DNA from: Gp6-AA40 sp036274155
GTDB lineage: Bacteria; Acidobacteriota; Vicinamibacteria; Vicinamibacterales; UBA2999
Assembly: GCA_036274155.1 (NCBI GenBank)
Contig: DASUGH010000043.1
Location: forward strand, 46,068 to 110,067
Length of the DNA stretch: 64,000 nt
Direction: 5' to 3'
Below the pieces are notes generated by a model. That model worked only from the letters and a program-made list of their open reading frames with translations, had not been told where the DNA came from and did not search any database. Every line of letters starts with the position of its first letter. The stretch's first letter is position 1. Both the position numbers and the translations under genes were made by a program. Of this stretch, positions 35,320-42,926 are shown one piece after another.

Positions 35320-35460
35320 CGGTTGCGGAACCTCACGGTCGCGAGATGTCGCGGCTGACAGCAACGGCTGCGGCCAACTTCCCGAAAATGCGACGGAGAC
35401 GCGGAGACGGGTGCGCTGTAGCAGGATACGTGCCCGGCGCGAATACGAAAAGCGGGTGGG

Positions 35461-35490
35461 ACAGAAAAACGGCCCGGAACCCGGGCCGTT
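35461..35490 (-). terminator. Rho-independent terminator after tRNA-Pro
   Basis: AACGGCCCGG (35468-35477) and CCGGGCCGTT (35481-35490) form a perfect 10-base stem with a 3-base loop. Read on the minus strand it is followed by TTTTCTGT. It lies 14 bases past the tRNA 3' end. Confidence 0.88.
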
Positions 35491-35504
35491 GCGGCATCGA
35501 AAAT

Positions 35505-35581
<77 letters not shown>

Positions 35582-35596
35582 CGGAAGAGATTCAGT

Positions 35597-36355
35597 CTAG
35601 CGTACTTCCGTGACCCCAACCAGCGGGAGCCCCTCCACGTACTTCATCGCATCGTACGCCGTCATATCCGGCTGCAGCGGTGTGATCGAGATATAGCCGT
35701 CGTGCACCGCCTGATAGTCGGAACGATCGTGCGGCTCCCAGTGGTTCTCCCCTTCCTCGATCCAGTAGTAGGCACGGTGCCGCGGATCCATTCGCTCGGT
35801 GACGACGGTCACGTGATTCCGCTTCGCCTGAACGGTGGCGCGGAAGCCCTTGTTGGGACCGGCCGGCAGGTTGATGTTGAGGAGGGTGAACTTCGGCATT
35901 CCTCGAGACAACACCGATTCGGTGACCTGCGCGGCTGCCCTGGCCGCCGGTTCGAAGTCGCATTCGTCGCGCACGCGAGCCGTGGACACGGCGATGCTCG
36001 GAATGCCGAGCAGCGCTCCTTCGAGCGCGCCGGCAACGGTGCCGGAATACGTCACGTCATCGCCCAGGTTCCACCCTTTGTTGATGCCCGAGACGATCAG
36101 ATCCGGCTTGCGGCCGATGACGTGCGTGATCGAGATGTTCACGCAGTCGGTTGGCGTGCCGTCCACGGCGAAGATCTCCGGCCCGATCATGTCGACGCGC
36201 AATGGGCGGCGCAGGGTCAGTGCGTGACCGATGGCGCTCGCCTCCTGAATCGGAGCAACGATCGTGACGTCTCCGAACGGCGCCAGTGCCGACGCCAGCG
36301 CACGGATGCCCTCGGAGTGCACGCCGTCGTCGTTGGTTACGAGAATTCTGGGCAT
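35597..36355 (-). CDS. surE: 5'/3'-nucleotidase SurE
   Basis: 252 residues. SurE is a divalent-metal-dependent survival phosphatase acting on nucleoside monophosphates and short polyphosphates. Metal-site motif RILVTNDDG opens the protein, SGINKGWNLGDDVTYSGTV (about 90-108) carries the other ligands, and TDCVNIS precedes it. Length is typical. The start at 36355 (MPRILVTNDD) is placed by homology; in-frame ATG at 36364 and GTG at 36376 are alternatives, and none has a strong ribosome site. tRNA-Pro begins 15 bases downstream on the same strand, so a common transcript ending at the terminator at 35461 is possible. Confidence 0.94.
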   Translation of the reverse strand: MPRILVTNDDGVHSEGIRALASALAPFGDVTIVAPIQEASAIGHALTLRRPLRVDMIGPEIFAVDGTPTDCVNISITHVIGRKPDLIVSGINKGWNLGDDVTYSGTVAGALEGALLGIPSIAVSTARVRDECDFEPAARAAAQVTESVLSRGMPKFTLLNINLPAGPNKGFRATVQAKRNHVTVVTERMDPRHRAYYWIEEGENHWEPHDRSDYQAVHDGYISITPLQPDMTAYDAMKYVEGLPLVGVTEVR

Positions 36356-36415
36356 TGGAACCATTGATCTTAACACCCCAGGGGAGTTGCGACCGGCGTA
36401 CCTCAGGGTCCGCCC

Positions 36416-37612
36416 CTACGTACGGGATTCGATCTGTCGGATTTTCAGGGGGAGACACATCAGCAGCACCGCCGCGAGGGTCGCGAGTGCGGCGCCTGCC
36501 GAGAAGGCGACGGCGGCGCCGGCGTGGTCGTAGAGCATCCCGAACGCAACGCTCGCGATCAACGCACCGACCCCGAGTGCCATGTTGTAGAGGCCGAAGG
36601 CCGAACCGTGCTGGCTGGCAGGTGTCAGGTCGGCCACCAGCGCTTTCTCGGCTCCTTCGGTGCGCGCGAAGTAGACACCATAGAGGAGAAACCAGGCCAC
36701 GAAGGCCACCCCGCCCGATGCGGTCGCAAATCCCAGATAGACGGCGGCATAGACGACCCAGCCGCCGGCAATGACCCGGCGCCGGCCAAAGCGGTCGGAC
36801 AGTTCTCCGCCCCATGTCGAGAGCGACGCCTTCACCACGTGCAATGCTGCCCACAACAGCGGCACGTAGGTGGCGCTCCCCAGTGCGTCAGCGAGCCGGA
36901 GCAGCAGGAAGGCGTCTGCCGAGTTGCCGAGACTGAAGACGAGGATCACCGCGAGCAGCGCGTAGAAACGCGCTGGCAATGCACCTGGCGGTTTCGATGC
37001 CGGTGTCGGCGTCCGCGGCACCAGCGGCTCTTCCCTGACGAGAAACAGCGTCGCGACGGCAAGCGCGCCCGGTATGGCGGTCAACGCGAAGAGCAAGCGG
37101 AGCTGCCCGGGCAGGAAGAACAGGAAGACGGTCGCGGTCAGCGGGCCGAGGATCGCGCCGATGTGGTCCATGGCGCGGTGGAAGCCGAAGATGCGTCCAC
37201 GGGTCGCAGGTGTCGCGAAGGTCGCAAGCATCGCATCCCGCGGCGCGCTGCGGATGCCCTTGCCCGTCCGATCGAGCGCCCGGATGATGAGCACGTCGGT
37301 CCAGCGGCCGGCGCCGGCGATGAAGGGCCGGGCGATCGACGAGATCGCGTACCCCGCGATCACGATCGGACGCCGCCTGTAGCGCCGATCCGAGAGCCAC
37401 CCCGACCCGACCTTGAGCAGGCTGTTGATCGCTTCCGCTACCCCCTCGACTATTCCGAGCGATGTCGCCGACGCGCCGAGTACGCATGCCAGGTACAACG
37501 GCAACAGCGGATAGATGATTTCCGTCGCAGCGTCGGTGAAGAGGCTGGTCCAGCCGAGCAGCCAGACAGGACGCGGGATCGATCGCGGAGGGGTCAGGTC
37601 TGACCCCCTCAG
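36416..37612 (-). CDS. Major facilitator superfamily transporter (start uncertain)
   Basis: About 398 residues with 12 predicted membrane helices. WLLGWTSLFTDAATEIIYPL is a typical opening of the YbjJ/Bcr-like MFS group, and the helix 2-3 loop GSGWLSDRRYRRRP and later GGELSDRFGRRRV are the paired MFS signatures. No ATG, GTG or TTG lies in frame near the expected start. The best candidate is CTG at 37612, which overlaps the TGA of the upstream gene (CTGA). The first codons cross a GGGGTCAG palindrome (37590-37607). A later TTG would cut into helix 1. Substrate unknown; the coupled neighbour encodes a beta-lactamase-like hydrolase. Confidence 0.8.
   Translation of the reverse strand: MRGSDLTPPRSIPRPVWLLGWTSLFTDAATEIIYPLLPLYLACVLGASATSLGIVEGVAEAINSLLKVGSGWLSDRRYRRRPIVIAGYAISSIARPFIAGAGRWTDVLIIRALDRTGKGIRSAPRDAMLATFATPATRGRIFGFHRAMDHIGAILGPLTATVFLFFLPGQLRLLFALTAIPGALAVATLFLVREEPLVPRTPTPASKPPGALPARFYALLAVILVFSLGNSADAFLLLRLADALGSATYVPLLWAALHVVKASLSTWGGELSDRFGRRRVIAGGWVVYAAVYLGFATASGGVAFVAWFLLYGVYFARTEGAEKALVADLTPASQHGSAFGLYNMALGVGALIASVAFGMLYDHAGAAVAFSAGAALATLAAVLLMCLPLKIRQIESRT
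37590..37607. repeat. REP-like palindrome at the MBL/MFS gene junction
   Basis: GGGGTCAGGTCTGACCCC has perfect 8-base arms (GGGGTCAG/CTGACCCC). The arm matches the ends of the larger element at 40842-40957. It covers the first codons of the MFS gene. Confidence 0.75.
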
Positions 37613-38472
37613 CGCGATCGCAACTGCTGGGCAAGCAGCGTCGCAAACCGTTCGCGGCTGTTGGCGACCTGCCGGCGATACCCCTGCGGGTCGATGTACG
37701 GATTCGGCTTCTGCCCGCGCCTCGCCAGCTTGCCCTGCATGTCGAACACCCCGGCATGCTGCGAGACCCAGACGTCGGCCGTCAGCGATTCGAGGATCGC
37801 ATACGTCCGCTGCCAGTCGGCGACGATACCGGGATACTTCGGGTTGTCGACGAGCGACGTGCCTGGGTTGACGGTCGTGCTCGCGGCGAACACCACCTGG
37901 AGCGCCCGGCCGGCGTCGACTCCGACGGTGACGAATGTCGTTGCGCCTTTCGTGTGTCCCGGCGTGTGACGTGCAACCAGCTTCACCCGGTCGAACTCGA
38001 CGACGTCGCCGTCCTCGAGCCTGCGGTCGACTGTGACCGGAGGAAACGGGCGGCTGTCTCCAAAATGGAAGTCGCTGCGGCCACCGGATTCGAGCAGCAG
38101 CGCATCCTCGGCCATCGCCTCGAGGCGGGCTCCAGTCTCCTTCTTGATGAGCGACAACCCCGCGGCATGATCGAAGTGCGCCTGCGTGTTGAGCAGCACA
38201 CGGATGTCTTCGTACTTGAACCCCAGCGCCCGGATGGAGTTCCTGATCAACGGCACCGTTTCCTCGAAGCCCGAATCGACGAGGATGTGCCCCGCTGCGG
38301 TCGTGATCAGGAACGAGGCGAGCTCGGTCGTTCCGACGAAGTAGATGTTGTCGATCACCTTGTGCGGCGTGGCCGGCTTGTTCCACGCGGGGTCGTAGCC
38401 TGGAGACTGGGCAACGACAACGACTGTTGCGGAGACCAGGACGCACGCAGCGCTCAGCAGGCGACGGCTCAT
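37609..38472 (-). CDS. Subclass-B3-like metallo-beta-lactamase-fold hydrolase, secreted
   Basis: 287 residues with a signal peptide (SRRLLSAACVLVSATVVVVA). The metal site reads NTQAHFDHAAG (about 100), with glutamine at the first histidine place of HxHxDH, as in the GOB-type B3 enzymes. Further ligand regions are ARHTPGHTKGATTF and SQHAGVFDMQ near the C-terminus, both B3-like. B3 enzymes hydrolyse beta-lactams in the periplasm with one or two zinc ions, though environmental relatives may prefer other amides or lactones. The start at 38472 is the only one giving a signal peptide. Divergent from the AmrS-like gene; its stop overlaps the MFS reading frame. Confidence 0.87.
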   Translation of the reverse strand: MSRRLLSAACVLVSATVVVVAQSPGYDPAWNKPATPHKVIDNIYFVGTTELASFLITTAAGHILVDSGFEETVPLIRNSIRALGFKYEDIRVLLNTQAHFDHAAGLSLIKKETGARLEAMAEDALLLESGGRSDFHFGDSRPFPPVTVDRRLEDGDVVEFDRVKLVARHTPGHTKGATTFVTVGVDAGRALQVVFAASTTVNPGTSLVDNPKYPGIVADWQRTYAILESLTADVWVSQHAGVFDMQGKLARRGQKPNPYIDPQGYRRQVANSRERFATLLAQQLRSR

Positions 38473-38614
38473 CTGCGAATTATCTCGCACTGAAGCCGTT
38501 CGACAGCCGCAGGTTGGCCCTCTGCGCGCATTCGCCAGAAGTCCCGGCGCCGCTCTTTCGGCTCGGGGGAAACCAACGGCCATTCCGACTCCATGAGCGT
38601 TACACTGGCATGAG

Positions 38615-39739
38615 ATGCCTGCGCTTCGAGATGCGCTCGCCGCTCGCACTCGCGACGCCGCTCCGGCGCTCGTCGAAGTCCTCGACCGCGGCCGCCTCCG
38701 CTGCTACGCCTGCGGTCATCGCTGCCCGATTCCGGAAGGCGCGTTCGGTGTGTGCAAGGTCCGCTACAACGAAGGCGGTCACTTGCGAGTGCCCTGGGGC
38801 TATGTGGCAGGCATCCAGTGCGATCCGGTCGAGAAGAAGCCGTTCTTCCACGCCTACCCCGGCGCGCTCGCCTACAGCTTCGGAATGCTCGGCTGCGACC
38901 TGCACTGCAGCTACTGCCAGAACTGGGTGACCTCGCAGGCGCTTCGTGATCCCGAGGCGATCGTGCCGCCTCGCGACACCACGCCCGCGTGGCTCGTGCA
39001 GGATGCGCTCCGCCAGGGCGCGAAGATGATCGTGTCCACGTACAACGAGCCGCTCATCACCGCCGAATGGGCGGTCGCCGTGTTTCAGGAGGCCCGCAAG
39101 CACGGACTGGTCAGAGGTTTCGTCTCGAATGGAAACGGTACAGAGCGCGTGCTCGAGTACATCCGGCCGCACCTCGATCTCTATAAGGTCGACCTCAAGA
39201 GCTTCGACGATCGTCACTACCGCTCGCTCGGCGGCCGGCTCGAGCCGATTCTCGAGACGATCCGCTGGCTGCACCGCGAAGGCGTCTGGGTCGAGCTCGT
39301 CACGCTGCTCATCCCTGGATTCAACGACAGCCGCGCGGAGCTCCGGGCGCTGACCGAGTTCGTTGCCAGCGTCTCGCCCGACATCCCCTGGCACGTCACG
39401 GCGTTTCACCAGGACTACAACATGACCGATTGCGAGAACACGACGCCGGAGATGCTCCTCAGCGCGGCGGCCATCGGTCGGGAGGCCGGACTTCGATACG
39501 TCTACGCCGGGAATCTCCCGGGGCGCGTCGGCAGCCTCGAAGACACCCGCTGTCCGGCGTGCGCCGAACGGCTGATTCGCCGGTACGGATACTTCATTCA
39601 GGAGTACCGCCTCACCCCGACGGGCGCCTGTCCGGCCTGCGGAACAGGCATCCCCGGCCGGTGGAGCACCGCTTTCGAAGGCCAGCGGACCGCCTCGCCG
39701 TTCCTGCCTCGCGAAGGGCGGCGTCTCTCGGTGATCTGA
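38615..39739 (+). CDS. amrS: AmmeMemoRadiSam-system radical SAM enzyme (AmrS-like)
   Basis: 374 residues. The radical SAM cluster motif is GCDLHCSYCQNW (Cx3Cx2C, about 92-103), preceded by a conserved region CKVRYNEGGHL and GIQCDPVEKKPFFH typical of AmrS. Two further CxxC pairs in the C-terminal third (CPACAERL and CPACGTG) look like a zinc ribbon. AmrS proteins usually co-occur with AMMECR1 and Memo-like proteins; neither is in this window. The substrate is unknown. The ATG at 38615 gives a plausible N-terminus. moaA, another radical SAM gene, follows after 79 bases on the same strand. Confidence 0.88.
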   Translation: MPALRDALAARTRDAAPALVEVLDRGRLRCYACGHRCPIPEGAFGVCKVRYNEGGHLRVPWGYVAGIQCDPVEKKPFFHAYPGALAYSFGMLGCDLHCSYCQNWVTSQALRDPEAIVPPRDTTPAWLVQDALRQGAKMIVSTYNEPLITAEWAVAVFQEARKHGLVRGFVSNGNGTERVLEYIRPHLDLYKVDLKSFDDRHYRSLGGRLEPILETIRWLHREGVWVELVTLLIPGFNDSRAELRALTEFVASVSPDIPWHVTAFHQDYNMTDCENTTPEMLLSAAAIGREAGLRYVYAGNLPGRVGSLEDTRCPACAERLIRRYGYFIQEYRLTPTGACPACGTGIPGRWSTAFEGQRTASPFLPREGRRLSVI

Positions 39740-39818
39740 GCGCCGCAGTGCTCGCGAATCCGGGCATCGCCGGCGCCGGCCCGGAGAAGCGCCTGCCACC
39801 GGCTACAATGGCGGAAGG

Positions 39819-40835
39819 GTGATCAACGATACAGTCGGGCGGCCGCTCGCCAACCTGCGGATCTCGGTTACCGACCGCTGCAACCTGCGCTGCAGCTACT
39901 GCATGCCGGAGCCGGAATACGTGTGGCTTCCGCGCGAGGACATCCTGCATTTCGAGGAGGTCGAGGCGCTGGTCGACGTGTTTCTCGAGCTGGGCGTTTC
40001 GAAAGTCCGGCTGACTGGCGGCGAGCCGCTCCTGCGGCGCGGCCTGCCCGATCTCGTGGCGCGACTGGCGCAACGAACCCGGATTCGGGATCTCGCGATG
40101 ACGACCAACGGCGTGCTGCTCGCGCACCATGCGCGCACGCTTCGCGAAGCCGGGCTCCACCGCCTCACTGTCAGCCTCGACACCCTCAAGCCCGAGCGCT
40201 TTCAGCAGCTGACGCGGTACGACGAGCTCGCGCGGGTCCTGGATGGCATCAGCGCCGCCGCGCCGCTGTTTCCCGGGCTCAAGATCGACACTGTCCTGAT
40301 CCGCGGAGTCAACGACGATGAAATCGTCGACCTCCTCGAGTACGGCCGCACGCTCGGCGCCGAAGTCCGCTTCATCGAGTACATGGACGTGGGGGGCGCC
40401 ACGCACTGGTCGATGTCGCGCGTCGTCTCACGAGCCGAGATCCTCGAACGGATTGCGGCCCGCTACGGCGAGGTGACCGCCGTCGATGAGCAGACGTCCG
40501 CGCCCGCCGACCGCTTCCGGTTGCCCGACGGCACCGTGTTCGGCGTCATCTCGTCGACCACCGAGCCGTTCTGTGCTTCCTGCGATCGCAGCCGGCTGAC
40601 TGCCGACGGCATGTGGTATTTGTGCCTCTATGCGACCCACGGGACGGATCTGCGCCGCGCACTGCGCGGTGGAGCGTCGCCAGCGGAACTGGCCGATCTG
40701 ATTCGCGCTACGTGGGAATCACGCCGGGATCGCGGCGCCGAAGCCCGCCTCGCCGCACGGGATCGCAGCCCGCTGATTCCCGTCGAGCGTCTCAAGCGCG
40801 AGCCGCACCTCGAGATGCACACGCGCGGCGGTTAA
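39819..40835 (+). CDS. moaA: GTP 3',8-cyclase MoaA
   Basis: 338 residues. It starts molybdenum-cofactor synthesis by converting GTP to 3',8-cyclo-7,8-dihydro-GTP. N-terminal Fe-S motif CNLRCSYCMP (about 23-32), TGGEPLLRRGL, and C-terminal cluster CASCDRSRLTADGMWYLCLY (about 248-267) are all present, and the protein ends in the essential GG. GTG at 39819 is used, with GGAAG upstream. No other moa/moe gene is near. A hairpin element begins six bases after the stop. Confidence 0.96.
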   Translation: MINDTVGRPLANLRISVTDRCNLRCSYCMPEPEYVWLPREDILHFEEVEALVDVFLELGVSKVRLTGGEPLLRRGLPDLVARLAQRTRIRDLAMTTNGVLLAHHARTLREAGLHRLTVSLDTLKPERFQQLTRYDELARVLDGISAAAPLFPGLKIDTVLIRGVNDDEIVDLLEYGRTLGAEVRFIEYMDVGGATHWSMSRVVSRAEILERIAARYGEVTAVDEQTSAPADRFRLPDGTVFGVISSTTEPFCASCDRSRLTADGMWYLCLYATHGTDLRRALRGGASPAELADLIRATWESRRDRGAEARLAARDRSPLIPVERLKREPHLEMHTRGG

Positions 40836-40841
40836 GCCGCC

Positions 40842-40957
40842 GGGGTCAGGTCTTGAATCGATGGTTTTTTCACGGTCTGGCCCCTCGCGTTCGAGAAAAT
40901 CGTCCACCCCGCGCGGGGTCAAAGCGTGAAAAAACCATCGATTCAAGACCTGACCCC
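40842..40957. mobile_element. REP-doublet / MITE-like element with 33-base perfect terminal inverted repeats
   Basis: The left arm (40842-40874), opening GGGGTCAGGTCTTGAATCGA and ending TTTTTTCACG, is an exact reverse complement of the right arm (40925-40957). The 50-base middle has further GGCCCC/GGGGTC matches. It lies between convergent stops of moaA and the bacilliredoxin gene and encodes nothing. The GGGGTCAGGTC end is typical of REP elements mobilised by RAYT transposases; none is present here. Confidence 0.85.
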
Positions 40958-40968
40958 AACGTGCTCGA

Positions 40969-41403
40969 TCAGTCGGCCCTCGTCAGCGCGGGGCAATGCT
41001 CGTCGAACGCCGCGGTCAGTCGCGCTGCGATGGCGGCGGCATCGCGATTCTCGATGTCGCGCCGCTCGAGCATGAAGACCAGCTCCCCATCCTTCAGAAG
41101 TCCCACCGACGGCGACGAAGGTGGATACGGCGCGAAGTGCGCACGGGCGCGGTCGGTCGCCTCGATGTCGGCTCCCGCGAAGACGGTGGCGACGACGTCC
41201 GGCCGCCGGTCGTGCTGAAGGGCGAGCGCAATGCCGGGGCGCGCCTTCCCCGCTGCGCATCCGCACACTGAGTTCACCACGATCATCACGGTGCCGGTCG
41301 TGTGGACCGCCTGGTCGACCTGCTCGGCCGTCTTCAGCTCGCGAACACCGAGCCTGGTCAGCTCGGCGCGCATCGGGGCAATGAAAGGCTCGGGATAGGG
41401 CAT
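40969..41403 (-). CDS. Bacilliredoxin (BrxA/BrxB, YphP-like)
   Basis: 144 residues, thioredoxin-like. The active site is VNSVCGCAAGKARPG (CGC motif, about 52-54), characteristic of DUF1094/BrxA-BrxB proteins that remove bacillithiol from proteins or act as thiol-disulfide isomerases. The family is also found in bacteria beyond Firmicutes, including acidobacteria. FMPYPEPF-like opening (PYPEPFIAPMRAELTRLG) and ending match the family length. It converges on moaA. Whether the host makes bacillithiol is not shown here. Confidence 0.92.
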   Translation of the reverse strand: MPYPEPFIAPMRAELTRLGVRELKTAEQVDQAVHTTGTVMIVVNSVCGCAAGKARPGIALALQHDRRPDVVATVFAGADIEATDRARAHFAPYPPSSPSVGLLKDGELVFMLERRDIENRDAAAIAARLTAAFDEHCPALTRAD

Positions 41404-41416
41404 GCACCTATTCTAC

Positions 41417-41550
41417 GTGCGAAGGTGCGAAGGTGCGAAGGTGCGAAGGTGCTAGGTGCGAAGGTGCTAGGTGCGAAGGTGCTAGTGCGAAGGTGCTAGT
41501 GCGAAGGTGCTAGTGCGAAGGTGCTAGGTGCGAGGTGCGAAGGTGCGAGG
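41417..41550. repeat. Tandem repeat of GTGCGAAG / GTGCTAG units
   Basis: About 134 bases of short imperfect units (GTGCGAAG, GTGCTAG, GTGCTAGGTGCGAAG) just upstream of the bacilliredoxin gene. The composition differs from all neighbours. A related GGTGCGA(G/G) array occurs at the right edge of the window. Open frames across it encode only low-complexity repeats. Confidence 0.85.
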
Positions 41551-41554
41551 ACTT

Positions 41555-41588
41555 GTCCCGCCGAAGCTGCGTAGCAGCGAAGGCGGAC
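41555..41588. repeat. Imperfect palindrome with GCTGCGTAGCAGC centre
   Basis: GTCC and GCC blocks at 41555-41562 pair with GGC and GGAC at 41582-41588, around the perfect core GCTGC-GTA-GCAGC (41566-41578). It overlaps the stop codon of the response-regulator gene and could act as its terminator. Confidence 0.6.
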
Positions 41589-42184
41589 TACCGGCCGATC
41601 TGGGCGAGGTGGGTCTCCAGGCACTGCGGGCAGATGCCGTGGCTGAACTGCGCCTCGGAGTACTCGCTGAGATACTGCTCAATCTGCTTCCAGTAGTCGC
41701 CGTCGTCGCGGATCCGCTTGCAGTAGGCGCAGATCGGCAGCAGGCCGCCGAGGCGCTTCACGTCTGACAGCGCCTGCTGCAGGTCCACCACCTTCGCCGC
41801 CAGCGCGTGCTGCAGCCCGACGATGCGGCTGCCGATGCGCAGCCGGGCGCGCAGCTCGTTCCAGTCGAACGGCTTCTTGATGTAGTCGTCGGCTCCGCTC
41901 TCCAGGCCGAGCACCACATCTTTCTGATCCTGGTTGCTCGTGATGAGGATGACGTACATCGCCGAGAGGGCCGGAACCTCCCGCAGCTCACGGCACAGGC
42001 GCGGACCGTCCATTCCCGGCATGTTCCAGTCGAAAATGGCGAGCAGCGGCGGTTCGTCGGCGTGCAGCGCCGCCCATGCCTGGTGTCCGTCCGCGCACTC
42101 GGTCACCTTGTACGACCAGCGCTCCAGGTGGACCCGCAGCGAATAGCGAAGCACGACGTCGTCGTCGGCGATCAGGATCCGCAC
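41588..42184 (-). CDS. Response regulator with cysteine-rich LPICAYCK output tail
   Basis: 198 residues. A REC domain (1-120; RILIADDDVVLRYS, phospho-acceptor in IFDWNMPGMDG, about Asp 54) is followed by a short coiled helix and a tail containing LPICAYCKRIRDDGDYWKQI and SHGICPQC, a four-cysteine unit seen at the C-terminus of many sensor and regulator proteins. There is no DNA-binding domain, so it may relay phosphate or bind a metal/protein partner. Its ATG overlaps the end of the Hpt gene by 13 bases. Last gene of the five-gene phosphorelay unit. Confidence 0.9.
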   Translation of the reverse strand: MRILIADDDVVLRYSLRVHLERWSYKVTECADGHQAWAALHADEPPLLAIFDWNMPGMDGPRLCRELREVPALSAMYVILITSNQDQKDVVLGLESGADDYIKKPFDWNELRARLRIGSRIVGLQHALAAKVVDLQQALSDVKRLGGLLPICAYCKRIRDDGDYWKQIEQYLSEYSEAQFSHGICPQCLETHLAQIGR

Positions 42185-42609
42185 GAGGCACCCGCTTCGA
42201 ACTTCCGCATGTCGATCACGATGGCCGCGATCTCCCGCTCGAGCCGCGCCAGCAGCGGCGGCGTGGCGTCGACGCGCCCCTCGGCGGCGAGCCGCTCGAT
42301 TTCGTAGGCCGTGGCGTGCGGCCCACTCTCCACGAAGTTGGCGAGGCAGCCCTTGGTGGCGTGCGCCGCTCTGCGGACATCATCGCCCTGCGCCGACTCG
42401 ATCGTGGCGCGCAGCGTGGTGAGCAGCTTCGGGTACTCGATGAGAAACAGCGCCACGAGCTGGCGCGCCAGTTCGTCGTCGCCGGCGAGCCGCTCGAGCA
42501 TGACGTCGGCAGACCACGCCGGCGGCGCCGTGGCCGCCTGCCGCGCACCTGGTGGAACGTTCTCGACCCGCTCTCGCGGGTCAACGGGTTTCGAAACGCG
42601 GCCGGCCAT
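42172..42609 (-). CDS. Hpt-domain phosphotransfer protein (start uncertain)
   Basis: About 145 residues. The C-terminal 110 form a histidine phosphotransfer domain with the key motif RRAAHATKGCLANF (phospho-histidine about 83). The preceding 35 residues are proline/alanine-rich. In-frame starts at 42609 (ATG) and 42699 (GTG) are both possible, without a strong ribosome site; the frame stays open further into the kinase gene, which it cannot share. It lies between the hybrid kinase and a REC protein, so it should shuttle phosphate between the kinase receiver and the final response regulator. Confidence 0.8.
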   Translation of the reverse strand: MAGRVSKPVDPRERVENVPPGARQAATAPPAWSADVMLERLAGDDELARQLVALFLIEYPKLLTTLRATIESAQGDDVRRAAHATKGCLANFVESGPHATAYEIERLAAEGRVDATPPLLARLEREIAAIVIDMRKFEAGASCGS

Positions 42610-42926
42610 ATCTGCCACGACCCATCGGTCGCGGTCTCCCTTCGGTGCGTGGGTCTCAATCGCCGTTCCCAGAAGGCGACGGACCGTTTTGGAATCCACC
42701 TGCTCCGCCCCGCTCGACTGTCGGCTGTCTGCGATGGCCGGCGCACGCGATTCCACGATTGGGACTGAACGGAGCAAGTGGACTGCCACCCAGAGCGGCG
42801 GGACGAGCTGGGTATTCGTGCACAGCGGTGGGAAATCCTGGCAAAGGCGGCGGCCGCTCAAGAGGTCCTGTGTGCGGGAGGTGTGCGCCTGTGGACCGGA
42901 CCGCACAGCCGCAGCCCTGTCGCTCG
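42610..42926. other. 317-base gap between kinase and Hpt genes
   Basis: No supported separate gene. Up to 90 bases may belong to the N-terminus of the Hpt protein if GTG at 42699 is used. The rest shows no terminator with a T-run and no family-like protein on either strand. Confidence 0.4.

Noticed and set aside
41417..41550. CRISPR-like array
   Set aside because: Units are 7-15 bases with no spacers of constant length and no cas genes.
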